Counted from the stretch's first letter, positions 20,945-32,214 are shown. The stretch: 64,000 bases of DNA from Bos javanicus (GCF_032452875.1 NC_083876.1:25890001-25954000); one strand, 5' to 3'. Made by a program: numbers and translations. The notes: a model not told the origin generated them from the letters alone.

Positions 20945-21010
20945 TATATATGTTACTTATACATGCTGTATACTATATATATATATCATATATTACTATG
21001 TATACAGTAT
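20945..21010. repeat. AT-rich (TA)n-like microsatellite
   Basis: A tatactatatatatatatcata run between two SINEs of opposite orientation. Similar AT-rich sequence resumes at 21204-21260. Confidence 0.7.
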
Positions 21011-21203
21011 GTGTGCTAAGTCAGTTTAGTCATGTCCGATTCTGTGGCTCCTCTGTCCATGGGATTTTCTAGGCAAGACTGCTGGAATAGGTTGCCATGC
21101 CCTCTCCAGGCCTTCCCAACCCAGGGATCGAACCCATGTCTCCTGCATCTCCTGCACTGGCAGGCAGGCAGGTTCTTTACCACTAGTACCACCTCGAAGC
21201 CCC
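21011..21203 (-). mobile_element. Bov-tA SINE
   Basis: Minus-strand copy with tail at left (gtgctaagtcagtttagtca) and head at right (acctcgaagcccc). A small deletion removed part of the gaccccatggactgtagcc segment. Confidence 0.92.
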
Positions 21204-21277
21204 TATAAATATATACATATATATAGTATGTATTATATAATATATATTACTGTATGTTCTACATATGTGTGTGTAAT

Positions 21278-21483
21278 GTTCTTAGTCACTCAGTTATGTC
21301 TGACTCATTGCAGCCCCATGGAATATATCCTGCCAGCCTTCTCTGTTCATTGGCTTTTCCAGGCAAGAATACTCGAGTGGGTAGCCGTTCCCTTCTCCAA
21401 GGGATCTTCTCAACCCAGGGATTGAACTTGGGTCTCCTGCATTGCAGGCAGATTCTTTACCACTGCGCCACCCAGGAAGCCCC
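21278..21483 (-). mobile_element. Bov-tA SINE
   Basis: Full minus-strand copy from tagtcactcagttatgtctg to gccacccaggaagcccc. It is the third SINE in about 700 bases. Confidence 0.94.
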
Positions 21484-22108
21484 ATAAATAGGACTACAAA
21501 CCCCACAATAAGCTTAGACAGCCAAGCGACAGGATGAAGACCAGTAAGACAGAAGTAGGGCTACCAAAAGGGAGAGTGAGAAAAGAAAGATCAAGTCAGA
21601 GAGAAGGACGCACCAGATTAGCTAGAGCCTTGGAACCAAGGTCAAGTGTTTAGATTCTTTTCTAATTAGAATGGAGAGCCACTGGAACACATTAAAGCAG
21701 CCACAGCCTCTCACTGTAAAGCGGTGAAGTGATTCACTTCAAAGGAGTGAATCAGAGAGTGCTTGGTTCTTAGTAAGAGTTCGATAAATGGCACTACTGC
21801 TATTTATTCCTGGATGGGAAAAAAGCACTGCCCACCTCATCATTCTTTGCTCATCAGCATCATATTCCCCCCAGAAGACATCTTAGCCAACCTATATCTC
21901 ATTATGTCACAGTCAGCGAACAAGTCTGAGAAAGCTACTTCTGCATTGCTGTGTGGTATGAGATCTGACCGGGAGGATGGGTGTGCAATAAAGTTGGCTT
22001 CCCCCAGGTCTAACAAGGTCTTTGTTCTCTCAGAGTGGAAGGGACCACAGGATCATTTTTAGTATTTAATTGAAAAAAAAAAAAAAACACTTCAGATTTA
22101 GTAGTAAA
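21484..22108. other. Non-repeat stretch, possible old repeat
   Basis: The text agagccactggaacacatta faintly resembles an old mammalian element, but I cannot place it. A 99-codon frame at 21763-22062 has no domain I recognise. An A run lies at about 22072-22087. Confidence 0.35.
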
Positions 22109-22232
22109 AGCGTTAGTCCCTCAGTCGTGTCTGACTCTTTGTGACTCCATGGACTGTAGCCTCTGTAAATGGGATTTTTCAAGCAAGAATACTGGAGTGG
22201 GTTGCCATTTCCTCCTCCAGGGGAACTTCCCC
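22109..22232 (-). mobile_element. Bov-tA SINE fragment lacking the tRNA head
   Basis: Minus-strand piece from gttagtccctcagtcgtgtc to ccaggggaacttccc. The 5' head (right side) is absent, and a small internal deletion removes the ccaccaggctcc segment. Confidence 0.9.
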
Positions 22233-22557
22233 ATATTTACTCCAAAACTGAAAATGTGAGTTGAGTAAGTAGGGTGACAGCTCAAATGCTCCTCCTGACT
22301 CCCCAGGAGATCACCTTAACCCCACTCATGGATCAGCCAACAGCAGCATGGTTTTCCTAACCTTCCCATATGGGCCAGATTAATGTCATAGTTCATCTTC
22401 TGTGAAAATATATGAATGTTTCTAACACTATCTCATGTTATTTTAAATAAGAATGAAATATGACTTTCAGAAGAATCATTTGTGGTTCAAGTACCCTTGG
22501 CCAACAAATATGTTTTGAGGGCTTATCACCAGCCAGACATTAAAGTTACTTACTACA

Positions 22558-22783
22558 GTGGTTTTTAAACTTTTTTTTTTTTTTTAAGACAGAGACAACT
22601 TTCTTCAAACAAAACCTAAGTCAATCTAACCTGTGAAACAGACCAATATGAAGCACTTTTTGTGAAAGCAGGGATCGAGGGTCTCAGGGCTGAGATGAGA
22701 CTCCCAGATCGGCCATTGCTTTCCTAGGGGATCCTTGAAGAGTTTGGAGGAATTCGAGCACGTTTGAAAACTAGGGTCCTGGG
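22558..22783 (+). mobile_element. Probable hAT-type DNA transposon remnant
   Basis: Begins cagtggtttttaaact followed by a T run, contains cctgtgaaacagaccaatat and aagcactttttgtgaaagca, and ends in gtttgaaaactagggtcctg. This resembles old hAT-derived MER elements. No clear 8-base flanking duplication was seen. Confidence 0.5.
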
Positions 22784-23183
22784 TGAAAAGATTCAATAAT
22801 CTTCAGATACTGATGGAAAACAGATTTAAAAAAGAAAAACCACTGGGGGATGGTGGCCCAAATGTTAATTTCTCGTTCTTTTCTCTATAGAAGATGTCTT
22901 TGAGGGGTTATGAATTATATTTTAAACTCTTTGTAGTTTTAACACGTAATGTGCCATGTAAGTTAAAGTTCCTACAATCTTCTGTTCACATAGCTATCCT
23001 AAACCTTCTATGTCCAGGAAGCCCCATCCTTTTTCAGCCCTTCATCACTGCTGCATCCCACCAGCAGCATCTAGGAGAGTAAGTCCCACCAGGTGCAAGA
23101 CTCCTCAAATGCACATGAGCGGTAGTCAGTGGGCTCCTGATGTACTCCCAGAGAGGCTGGACTGATTTGAGAATATGTGCCTG

Positions 23184-23389
23184 TGCCTAGTCGCTCAGTC
23201 GTGTCCGACCCTTTGTGACCCATGGACTGTAGCCCGCCAGGTTCCTCTCTCCATGGGACTTCCCAGGCAAGAATACTGGCGTGGATTGCCATTTCCTCCT
23301 CCAGGAGATCTTCCCAACCCAGGGATCCAACCCAGGTTTCCTGCACTGTAGGTGGATTCTTCATCAACTGTGCCACCAGAGAGAAGCCC
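23184..23389 (-). mobile_element. Bov-tA SINE
   Basis: Near full-length minus-strand copy from ctagtcgctcagtcgtgtcc to gccaccagagagaagccc. Confidence 0.94.
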
Positions 23390-23713
23390 AATTTAAAAGA
23401 TAAACAGATATAAACTGAGACATATTAAAAACTTTAAGAGTTTACCTGAGCAAAAATCAATTCAAATCAGGCAGCACCAAAGCGGAAGTGTTTAGAAGCG
23501 CTGACAGGTGTTAATCTTGAGGTATTTACAGGCTTAGGTTTTGTCTGCTTACATAGGCTGCTAAGGCATAAGAATCTCCTGTCTAATGGTCTCCTTGCTT
23601 AATTAAATAAGCAGGAACAGGTGTGTGCTGTGATTTTTCAGTCTTTGCTCTCTCACTTACCAATAGTCGGACCTGAGGCAGGTATCATAATTTCTCCAAG
23701 TTAGTTGTTTTCT

Positions 23714-23910
23714 GGGCTTCCCTGGTGGCTTAGTGGTATAGAATCCACCTGCAACACAGGAGACACTAGTTCGATCCCTGGTTCGAGAAGATGCCCTGGA
23801 GGAGGAAATGGCAACCCACTCCGGTATTCTTGTTGGGAAAATCCCATGGATAGAGGAGCCTGGCAAGCTACAATCCATAGGGTCACAAAGAGTTGAACAT
23901 GTTTGAGCAC
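23714..23910 (+). mobile_element. Bov-tA SINE
   Basis: Near full-length plus-strand copy from gggcttccctggtggcttag to agagttgaacatgtttgagc. Diverged at several CpG positions. Confidence 0.94.
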
Positions 23911-24079
23911 CAGCAGGGATTATACAAAAGAAGGATAATAAATAATATGTTTCTTACCCAAGTACAGTATGCAGTCAGTACTCAATAAATGCAAGTTTCC
24001 CCCTTTTCACTCTTTCCTTTTCCATTGTGTGGTACAGTTTCCCTTCTGGGAGCCTGTAGGGATGAGGGAGGGATTGGGG

Positions 24080-24260
24080 CGTGCTCAGTCATGTTGGACT
24101 CTTTGCAACCTCATGGACTGTAGCCCACCAGGCTCCTCTGTCCATAAGAGTTTTCCAGGCAAGAATACTAGAGTGGGTTGCCATTTCTTTCTCCAGGGTA
24201 TCTTCCCCACCCAGGGGTTGAACCCATGTCTCTTGCATCTCCTGCACTGGCAGGCAGATG
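24080..24260 (-). mobile_element. Bov-tA SINE, head slightly truncated
   Basis: Minus-strand copy from cgtgctcagtcatgttggac to ctggcaggcagatggg. The final ctttaccactgagccacc head is lost. Confidence 0.92.
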
Positions 24261-24264
24261 GGGG

Positions 24265-25369
24265 AGGGCTGTATAAACTACACCCTCTGTTTTCTCACCT
24301 ATGCAGCTGCTGTTGAGGGGGGAAAAATACAAGTTCATTTATAGTGTTTACCAAATTCAAGGTAGCCTTTTAAAAAAAGTTAATTTACTTAAGAAATAAA
24401 ATGTATCTCCACTTACATAAAAGGCCACAAAAATAGTTGATTTTAAGAGGTCCTTCAACTTCTAAAAAATGGGAACAGCTTTCTGGTGGAGCAAAAAGGC
24501 AGCTAGGAAGCCCTGGCTCTGGCATGAAATCTTTAGTCTCTATAGCAGCCTCTCTGCATCTCTCATTACTGGTTATCAGGGGGGGAAGTAAGGACCGCAG
24601 CTTTGCTTTCCTTCACATTGCCTGTCCTGTTTCCTGGCTTTCTGCCCCTCCTCCTCCCATCTAAGCCCCTCTAGGGTACTTCTCAGGAGCCTGGCAGCAG
24701 ACAGAACACTGAGTCCCAGGCTTGGCGGTGGCTCTGGCCTGGTCCCACCCTGGTCCCAACCCAGAGATAGCCCCAAGGCTGCATCTGATTGCTAATGAGC
24801 CTTCTGGAGGGCGCGCCTTCTCATCAGGACCGTTTGTTTTTACAGGTCGCTGGCATAGACTTGACACTTGTTTTCCTTGCCTCCGAGGCCTCCAAAGTTT
24901 TTCCTCTCTCAGCCTTTTCTTTTGAGACTTCGTGGGAGCTAAATTTAAACTTGATTAACAACATTTAGTCCAAGGAGGGTCAGGATACTATTTTCATGGT
25001 TAATGCTGCTCTTTCGGAGGTTCTGTTTTAAGAACCAATAGGCCCTCACTGATGAGAGTCCTGATTGTGTTGCTATGATGTGAGGGACAAAAATAGCATA
25101 AAGCCTTGGCTCCTTTGATTCCAATCGGAGACAGAGGGGAATTGGTACCCTTTTGTGAGAATATAGTCTACTATTGACAGATGTTTGATAAACCTCACAA
25201 ATACTATAAGTAGTGACATGCTGACACTTCTGAAGAGCTTTTTCCACTTAACTGATGGGGCCAGCTTGACATCATTTGCTCAGGTAAATTCCCTGACTCC
25301 CCAAAATAGGTCATATCCACTATTAGCGACTTGCTTCAATACCTAGGAAGCATTGTCTATGGCCTGATT
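24265..25369. other. Non-repeat stretch, moderately GC-rich at 24.45-24.92 kb
   Basis: No known repeat recognised. The segment around gagggcgcgccttctcatca (near 24810) contains a cluster of CpG pairs. Overlapping 66-75 codon frames on both strands have no recognisable domain. Confidence 0.35.
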
Positions 25370-25475
25370 AAAGCATTATTCATCACCTGCCTTCTTTAAC
25401 AGCCTGTAAGCTCCATGGAACAGGCATGGTTTCTCTGGTTCTCCACCAATGTGAATGAATATATAAATGGACATT
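25370..25475 (+). mobile_element. Possible L2 3' end fragment
   Basis: The text gcctgtaagctccatggaac with aggcatggtttctctggttc and a gtgaatgaatatataaatgg end resembles the L2 3' UTR. It is short. Confidence 0.45.
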
Positions 25476-25789
25476 GACCAGACCACATGTGACAGTATAA
25501 CACTGGCCCTCAACCTCTGTAGCAACCAGTTCTTGAAGTCAAACTACAACTTTTTGGTCCAGAATGGTCAGGATGTTGTCAGAGTATGGTTGATAACTGA
25601 CAGCTTCTTCAGTTTTGTCCCCATATCTAAGTCAGGACCAACAAGAGAAAGTAAAATACACTCTCCAGAACTGTCACACAGCATGCTCCCTCCCATTCAG
25701 CCCCTCCCCAGCTTCCCTCAGGCCTAAAGCCTTTTATCTTCAATATATTGCTTTTCCACTCCCCTGCCTGCCTTGGAGTCAACAAAACA

Positions 25790-25837
25790 TAAGTGATATC
25801 AACAACCTCAGATATGCAGATGATACCACTCTAATGG
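25790..25837 (+). mobile_element. BovB LINE, part 1 (reverse transcriptase up to YADD)
   Basis: Plus-strand BovB sequence encoding NNLRYADDTTLM, the catalytic YADD motif of the reverse transcriptase, before interruption by a SINE. The element is 5'-truncated at about 25790. It continues at 26098. Confidence 0.9.
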
Positions 25838-26097
25838 GCTTCCCAGCTGGCAGTAGTGGTAAAGAACCTGCTTGCCAGTGCAGGAGACATAAGGGACACA
25901 GGTTCAATTCCTGGGCTGGGAAGATCCCCTGGAGGAAGGCATGGCAACTCCTTATTCTTGCCAATATTCTTATTGGCAACTCCTTATTCACTTCAATATT
26001 CTTGCCTGGAGAATCTCAATGGGCAGAGCAGCCTGGCATGCCCCAATCCTTGGGGTTGCAAAATGTTGGACATGACTAAAGCAACTTAGCATGCAGG
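25838..26097 (+). mobile_element. Bov-tA SINE inserted in BovB, with 14-base target duplication
   Basis: Plus-strand SINE flanked by perfect direct repeats taccactctaatgg at 25824-25837 and 26098-26111. It carries an internal tandem duplication of a 32-base unit (25943-25974 and 25975-26006, both beginning ggcaactccttattc), which makes it longer than the usual copy. It breaks the BovB reading frame directly after the YADD codons. Confidence 0.96.
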
Positions 26098-26850
26098 TAC
26101 CACTCTAATGGCAGAAAGTGAAGAACTAAAGAGTCTCTCAATGAGAGTGAAAGAGGAGAGTGAAAAAGCCGGCTTGAAACTCAACATTAAAAAAAACTAA
26201 GTTCATGACATTTGGCCCAATACTTCATGGTAAATAGAAGAGGGAAAAAAAATGGAAGCAGTGACAGATTTTATCTTCTTGGGCTCCAAAATCACAGCGA
26301 TGGTGACTGCCACCATGAAATTCAAAGATGTTTGCTCCTTAGAAGGAAAGCTATGACAAACCTAGGCAGCATATTGAAAAGCAGAGACATCACTTTGCCA
26401 ACAAAGGTCCACATAATCAAAGCTATAGTTTTTCCAGTAGGCATGTACAGATGTGAGAGTTGGATCATAAAGAAGGCTGAATGTCAAAGAATTGGTGCTT
26501 TTCAACTGTGGGCTGGAGAAGACTCTTGAGAGTTCCTTGGACTGCAAGGAGATCAAACCAGTCAGTCCTAAAGGAAATCAACCCTGAATATTCATTGGAA
26601 GGCCTGTTGCTGAAGCTGAAGCTCCAATACTTTGGCCACCTGATGCAAAGAGTCAATTCATTGGAAAAGACCCTGATGCTGGTAAAAGCTGAATTCAAAA
26701 GGAGGAGAGGGCAGTAGCATCACCAACTCAATGGATGTGAATTTGAGCAAAGGCCAGGAGATAGTGGAGGGCAGTGGCGACTGGTGTTCGATGGCCCATG
26801 AGGTAGAAAAGTTGGACATGACTTTGTGACTCAACAACAACAACAATGAC
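26098..26850 (+). mobile_element. BovB LINE, part 2 (reverse transcriptase C-terminal region and 3' end)
   Basis: Plus-strand continuation encoding decayed BovB protein, with recognisable blocks FIFLGSK, LQYFGHLM and SLEKTLML. It is non-functional: an A-run frameshift near 26191-26198, further frame changes, and an in-frame stop near 26525. It ends in a caacaacaacaacaat tail near 26850. Confidence 0.93.
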
Positions 26851-26954
26851 AAAAATGTAAGTGATGGTCGCCAACTCCCTTGCTATAGCAAACTCTGAGC
26901 AAATGGCCTCTGTTCTCATTTGAATGGTTCTCATTTATTTCCAGAGTATAACCT

Positions 26955-27010
26955 TGTACTCAGGACAGTGTCTAGCAATAGTAGGCACTGAAAGTAATTG
27001 AATGGGTGAA
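26955..27010 (+). mobile_element. Possible L2/MIR terminal fragment
   Basis: The text caggacagtgtctagcaata, then gtaggcactgaaagtaattg and aatgggtg resembles the end of an L2 or MIR element. Confidence 0.4.
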
Positions 27011-27067
27011 AGACAACACCTCGATCCCTTATTGAATTATAGTTCAGTTTTCCTGAACAGAAAATTC

Positions 27068-27130
27068 AGGAGCCAAGAAGACCTGGGTCTGCATTTTAGG
27101 TCTTTATGTACCTGACTTGGCTGTAACTCC
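27068..27130 (+). mobile_element. Possible MIR fragment
   Basis: The text gaagacctgggtctgcattt followed by cctgacttggctgtaactcc has the order of a MIR core, but it is short and diverged. Confidence 0.4.
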
Positions 27131-27175
27131 CTAATACTTTAAAGGTACTTTTTGTGGGGTACTCATCACTTTCTC

Positions 27176-27452
27176 AGAGAAGGCAATGGCACCTCACTCC
27201 AGTACTCTTGTCTGGAGAATCCCATGGATGGAGGAGCCTGGTAGGCTGCAGTCCATGGGGTTGCTAAGAGTCAGACACGACTGAGCGACTTCACTCTCAC
27301 TTTTCACTCTCATGCACTGGAGAAGGAAATGGCAACCCACTCGTGTTCTTGCCTTGAGAATCCCAGGGACGGGGAGCCCGGTGGGCTGCTGTCTATGGGG
27401 TCGCACAGAGTCGGACAAGACTGAAGCGACTTGGCAGCAGCAGCAGCAGCAG
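27176..27452 (+). mobile_element. Bov-A2 dimeric SINE with 12-base target duplication
   Basis: Full-length plus-strand dimer from gagaaggcaatggcacctca to a (CAG)n run at about 27433-27452. Perfect direct repeats catcactttctc at 27164-27175 and 27453-27464 flank it. Confidence 0.97.
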
Positions 27453-27511
27453 CATCACTTTCTCTGTGTCTTGTCAGTCATCCTCCTCTCTTATGTCTAG
27501 GGGCTATTCTT

Positions 27512-27832
27512 TTTATTTAAAAATTTTATTGGAATATAATTGATCTACAATGTTGTATTAGTTTCTGCTGTATAGCAAAGTGAATCAGTCATATATATAC
27601 ACATATACACACTTTATTTAGATTCTTTTCCCATATAGGCCATTATGGAGTATTGAGTAGAGTTCCCTGTGTTATACAATAGGTCGTTATTAGTTAGCTA
27701 TTTTATATATAGTAGTGTGTATATGACAATCTCAATCTCCCAATTTATCTCTCTCCCCACCTTACCCCCCAAAACCATGTTTGTTTTCTACATCTGTAAT
27801 TCTATTTCTGTTTTGTAGATAAGTTCATTTGG
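27512..27832 (-). mobile_element. L1 3' UTR, minus strand
   Basis: The text ttattggaatataattgatc, aatgttgtattagtttctgc, ggccattatggagtattgag and ccctgtgttatacaataggt is the reverse complement of an artiodactyl L1 3' end. The 5' part of the element is missing. Confidence 0.9.
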
Positions 27833-28104
27833 ACAGGGGCTATTTTTAATTCATTTTATTTCTTAGAAGAAAAGAAACCAATGGGAGAACAGCAGAACTG
27901 AAAGATGCAAAGAGGTCCTGACTATGGTGATGTCGTGCTTCAATCCTGCCAAGTTTTAAGGTCATTCACTACGGACTTTTCAAATGATGAGCTTATGAAT
28001 TTGTATTTTTTTCTTCATCAAGTTTAAAGAAGAGAATTCTTAAACTAGTAGATTGCTGGTAATTATGGGTAGGTAACCAGGATCATTAGAATAATAACAA
28101 TGTT

Positions 28105-28420
28105 TAGCTGGGTTTTTAATTGCTATCTCTCCTAAGCCTTGTTTTCAGTCTTCGTGGTCTTCTTGTCTGGTTTTCCTATCCTCATAGTTTCAATAAACTC
28201 TATGGCAATGACTGCAATATCCATCAGTCAAAATTTCTCCAGACTCACACACCCAGTTGCCTACTGGACCCTCCTCGGGCAACTTCAGACTCAATATTGT
28301 TAACATGGCTTGCTTTCTTCTCCTTCAGATCTCTACGTCTTCTCATTTTCCCTCCCTCATTTAAGGACTTCAGGTACCCAAGTCCATCTTCTCTAATTAA
28401 ATGATCGCCTCATGTGTGGG
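28105..28420 (+). mobile_element. Probable L2 LINE remnant
   Basis: A diverged plus-strand match to L2 reverse transcriptase: tttcaataaactctatggca, gactgcaatatccatcagtc, and cccagttgcctactggaccc. No intact frame. Confidence 0.6.
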
Positions 28421-28424
28421 CATA

Positions 28425-29174
28425 ATGTTTTCCTCTTACTAGGCCCAGTCCTAGCAGCATGTCTATCATAGAATAGATACCTCCCAAATTTTTTTTTTTT
28501 TTTGCTAAATGAAATTATTAGCAAAAAACAAATGAAGAAATGATAAAAACTACTCTTATTTAGTGATATCAAGAGCAGATCTTAACTGAAAAAGAATAAA
28601 GTAGAGGACCTCTTAGAATCCCTTCCAGCAAACTAATGTTTTTTTTAAAAAAACAACTCCTCTGCTTTGTTTTTAAAGAGGTAAAGCACTTTTACAGGTA
28701 AAAAGTATTTTTATTTATTTATAGTTCATTTTGATCCATTTTAAACAGTAAGATGTCTAATTGGTGTTGATGCAATACATTTGGTCAATCACAGACTGTA
28801 GACTTGTCTATGGACTAGTTTCATAATCCAAAGTTTTGGAGTTTCCCTAAGTATCAATAATGCAACTTTGATCAAAAGTTGTTCTGAAAAAAAAAAATCT
28901 CTTTTATAAATAAACTAGGAGGAGAGGCAGGAAACTAGAGGAAGTAGACCAGAATGGGAATAGATGAAAAGACTATGAGAAGGCCTTAATGGCAAACAAC
29001 AAACAACTTCACATCCAAAAAAAAAAAAAATGTATAAGACAATTCAATATGAAGGGAGTGTTGAGAGAAGAGAATTATATCCTGGGGGAAATTCTGATTT
29101 ATGAGCATTTCTAAAGTTAATTCCAGAATATAGCATCACATTTTGTGTTTAAAAGAAAGTTTATAAATTAGGAG
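28425..29174. other. AT-rich non-repeat stretch
   Basis: Contains T and A runs (28489-28503, 29019-29031) but no repeat body or exon that I recognise. Confidence 0.4.
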
Positions 29175-29395
29175 TTTGAGGTTAGCAGATACTAACCATT
29201 TTAGATAAAATAGATAAACAACAAAGTCCTACTGTATAGCACAGGGAATCATATTTAATATCCTATAATGAACCATAATGGAAAAAAATATGAAAAAAAA
29301 AATATATAAGTCACTTTGCTGAAGCCCAGAAATGAAGACTACATTGTAAGTCAACTGTACTTCAATTATAAATAAATACAGAATGGGCTCCAAAA
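29175..29395 (+). mobile_element. L1 3' UTR
   Basis: The text aaacaacaaagtcctactgt, atagcacagggaatcatatt, then gtaagtcaactgtacttcaa with an A-rich end is a plus-strand L1 3' terminus. Confidence 0.85.
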
Positions 29396-30764
29396 AAAAA
29401 GTTTAGAGTAATTGTTCTAATTGCCACACTGTAAGATGTTAAGATTGACTTCTTGAGGTGTCTGTATTTTATATTTTATCACAAATATGTGGGAAATTGG
29501 AGGTGGGAGAAAGGAAGATTAAAAATGGTAAAATTTCCAGAAGTCTAACTTCTTCCTAGGGCAAATTCACCAAACTCTAGATTTAGGTTGGACATGTTAC
29601 AGTACCAACTACTTGTATGTACTCCTTTGCCACACGAGTCATGTGTACTGCCACAAAAATCCTTTCCCAGCTAGCACACTCTTCCCATAAGGACTTTAAC
29701 TCAGGGCTCTGAGATGCCAGTGACAACCACCTCCAACCTGGAGAGGCTAATGGTGTGGAATAAAATCACCTGACAGATCTTACACAGATTTCTTCAGAAA
29801 GCAACCACTTCCCAAAAGGGCATTCATCAACTCCTTCAGTATACAACCTTAAGATCTTAGCCTAAACCTAATTACCATACTCTTCTTGGTTTTTGTTTTT
29901 TCTCCATATGACAAAGTCAAAATGCAGTGCTTGTAATCAATAGTAATCTCCTCTCCAGAATGCCATATTTGCTCAGAAGGCCCTCAACATGGAAAAATAT
30001 GATGGTTCATAAAAAGGATACACAGGAGAATGATTTATTTGGCAGCCAGGAACACAAACTCAGGCTTAATCTCCATTGCTTGGATGTAGAACAAGGCAAT
30101 CGGGCAGAAGGCACAGTGAAATACAGATGCTTGAAAAAACCTGAATTGCACCTTAGTATCTTTTTGCTCATGGGAGACTTCTCTGTGCTTGCTTGGTAAA
30201 ACTACTCAGATTGTTTCAGTCCAAAAAGGCAAGTGAAAAAAAAAAAAAAAAGGCAAGTGAATACGATTACAATGAGGGTGAAGAGGTAGAGGAGATAATC
30301 AGTAAATGTGGGCACACCAGGGTCCATTCAGAAGCTCACTTTGGTCAGAAAATATATTTGTACAGTCACTCTAATCACACTGCCTCTTCCCACCATTGCT
30401 CTCATGCACATCACTCCATAATCTTTAATTCTGTTTACATAGTTATATATCTATTCCTCTGTACCCATCTATTCATATATGTGTTTCAGAGTTGGTTTAG
30501 ATACTCCTACTGGCTGTTGAGAATTTAGAGGTCAACCTTCATATCTAAAGTATTTTCTTTCCTTCTCCCTTGGGTAACTCTATGATTGAATAAATGTTAT
30601 TGACTAAGCTGTCTACATTTTCAATCTCAGAGTAGTCTTTCTGAGAATAATGAAAATAAATATTTATCAAGTGCCTGAGTGTTAAACCTAGAAAAGAAAG
30701 GAGATTCAAAATATTAAGGCAGCCTTTGACTTCTTTGTACTTTTTTTTTAACTCTCTTTTATTA
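29396..30764. other. Non-repeat stretch without recognised genes
   Basis: No repeat named, apart from an A run at 30238-30251 flanked on both sides by aaggcaagtga. Frames of 90-111 codons (29927-30199, 30193-30528) show no domain, and the second crosses the A run. Confidence 0.4.
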
Positions 30765-30990
30765 ATTAGGGCTTCAGTTATCAGTTATTGCAAGAGCAAG
30801 CAACCTCAAACCTCAGGGGTTTGAATAACAATGAGTTTTTAGCTCACAGTTCTGTAGATTGGCAATTTGGGCTGGATTCAGCTGGATGGTTCATCTGGTC
30901 TCAACAGGCTCATTCATGCGTCTGTGGTCTGCGGGCATGCTCGCTGGGATGTGAGACTACCAAAGCTCAGAGCAGGGTGACATTACCTCT
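30765..30990. mobile_element. Probable old mammalian interspersed repeat, family not named
   Basis: The text gtttttagctcacagttctg with agattggcaatttgggctgg and cagctggatggttcatctgg resembles a common dispersed mammalian sequence. I cannot assign a family. Confidence 0.45.
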
Positions 30991-31217
30991 ACTGCATTAT
31001 AATATAGTATAAGGAATAATAATCGTTATTTTCAAACAAGTAATATATAATATGGTATGGAATAATTTTATTAAACATCTTTTTTTAAATCTCATGCTTT
31101 CATTGTTTCAGTGTTTTACAGATCATCTTTGAAATTTCTGAAAAGCCAGGGGCTCTTTACAAACATACATTAAATTATTATTATTATTTTTTTAAATCAC
31201 AAGTGAATTGCAGTAAA

Positions 31218-31317
31218 AGCAGACTAGAGAGTCAGAACTTTGGGAGCAAGCACTGGCTCTGACACTTTAGTTCTTCTAGTTTTAGTTTTCAATCAGTTGT
31301 CTTACCTGAGAAATGGG
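31218..31317 (+). mobile_element. Possible MIR fragment
   Basis: The text gactagagagtcagaacttt, tggctctgacactttag and cttacctgagaaatggggtg follows the MIR order with low identity. Confidence 0.5.
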
Positions 31318-31319
31318 GT

Positions 31320-31700
31320 GTCATGGACTTGTCTCTCACCCCAAATTAATATGTGGAAGCCCTAATCCCCAGTATGACTGTATTTGGAAATAGGGTGTTT
31401 AAGGAGGCAATTAAGGTCAAGGTCATACAGTCGGATCCCTCATCTGAGAGGACTGGTGTCCTTAGAAGAACAGGGAGACAGTGATACATCTCTTTCTCCA
31501 TGTGTACGGAGCAAAGGCCATGAGAGAATCCAGTGAGAAGGCACCAACCTGCAAGCCAGGAAGAGAGTTCTCACCAGGAACCAGTCCTGCTGGCCCCTTG
31601 ACATCTAGTCTCCAGAATTGTGACAATATATATGTCTGTTGTTTAAGCCACCCAGACTGGTATTTTGTTATGGCAGCCCATAATGGCAGCCCTTAATACA
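31320..31700 (+). mobile_element. MaLR-type solo LTR
   Basis: The text tatttggaaatagggtgttt, ggtgtccttagaagaacagg, aacctgcaagccaggaagag and the end ctgttgtttaagccacccag, gttatggcagccc matches MLT1/MST-like LTRs. The element is solo, and the terminal gcagcc motif is duplicated. Confidence 0.85.
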
Positions 31701-32039
31701 TGTGAATTAAGATAATACATTTTGGAGGGATTTTGTAAGGTTCAAATTAGATTTGCAAAATGAAGGAAATTTATAAACAAAATATCATACAGTGGCTAGC
31801 TATGAGTAATATTTAATGATAATTAGAGTTGGTGATTATTTATACTTGAATTTAATAACTGAATTAAAAATTGCCAAGGACATGTTAACAGAGCAAGGAC
31901 AGGCTTGGTGTAGGAATGTAGGATTCATTAGCTAGTAGAGATTGCCTCTCTGTGTGGCCGTTATTACTCACTCTGCATATTATGCATAGAACCTGCCTAG
32001 TTTCAGGATAATGAGTTGAGGAAAATTCATGCTTTGTCA

Positions 32040-32212
32040 TGCAATGTAGGAAATGCGGGTTCAATCCCTGGGTCAGGAAGATCCCCTGGATTAAGGGAAT
32101 GGCAACCCACTCCAGTATTCTGGCCTGGAAAATTCCATGGACAGAGAAGCCTGGCAGGCTGCAGTCCATGGGGTGGCAAAGAGTTGGACATGACTGAGCA
32201 TGTGGCACATCC
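32040..32212 (+). mobile_element. Bov-tA SINE, head truncated
   Basis: Plus-strand copy starting within the head (tgcaatgtaggaaatgcggg) and ending in gttggacatgactgagca. Confidence 0.92.
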
Positions 32213-32214
32213 AT

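Noticed and set aside
24800..24830. gggcgcgcc as a possible CpG-island promoter
   Set aside because: The CpG cluster is very short, with no sustained GC-rich context or downstream exon to support a promoter.
30193..30528. A 111-codon frame with a Lys-rich start as a candidate small protein
   Set aside because: The Lys run is encoded by an A tract that is prone to length change, and there is no domain or conservation signal visible.
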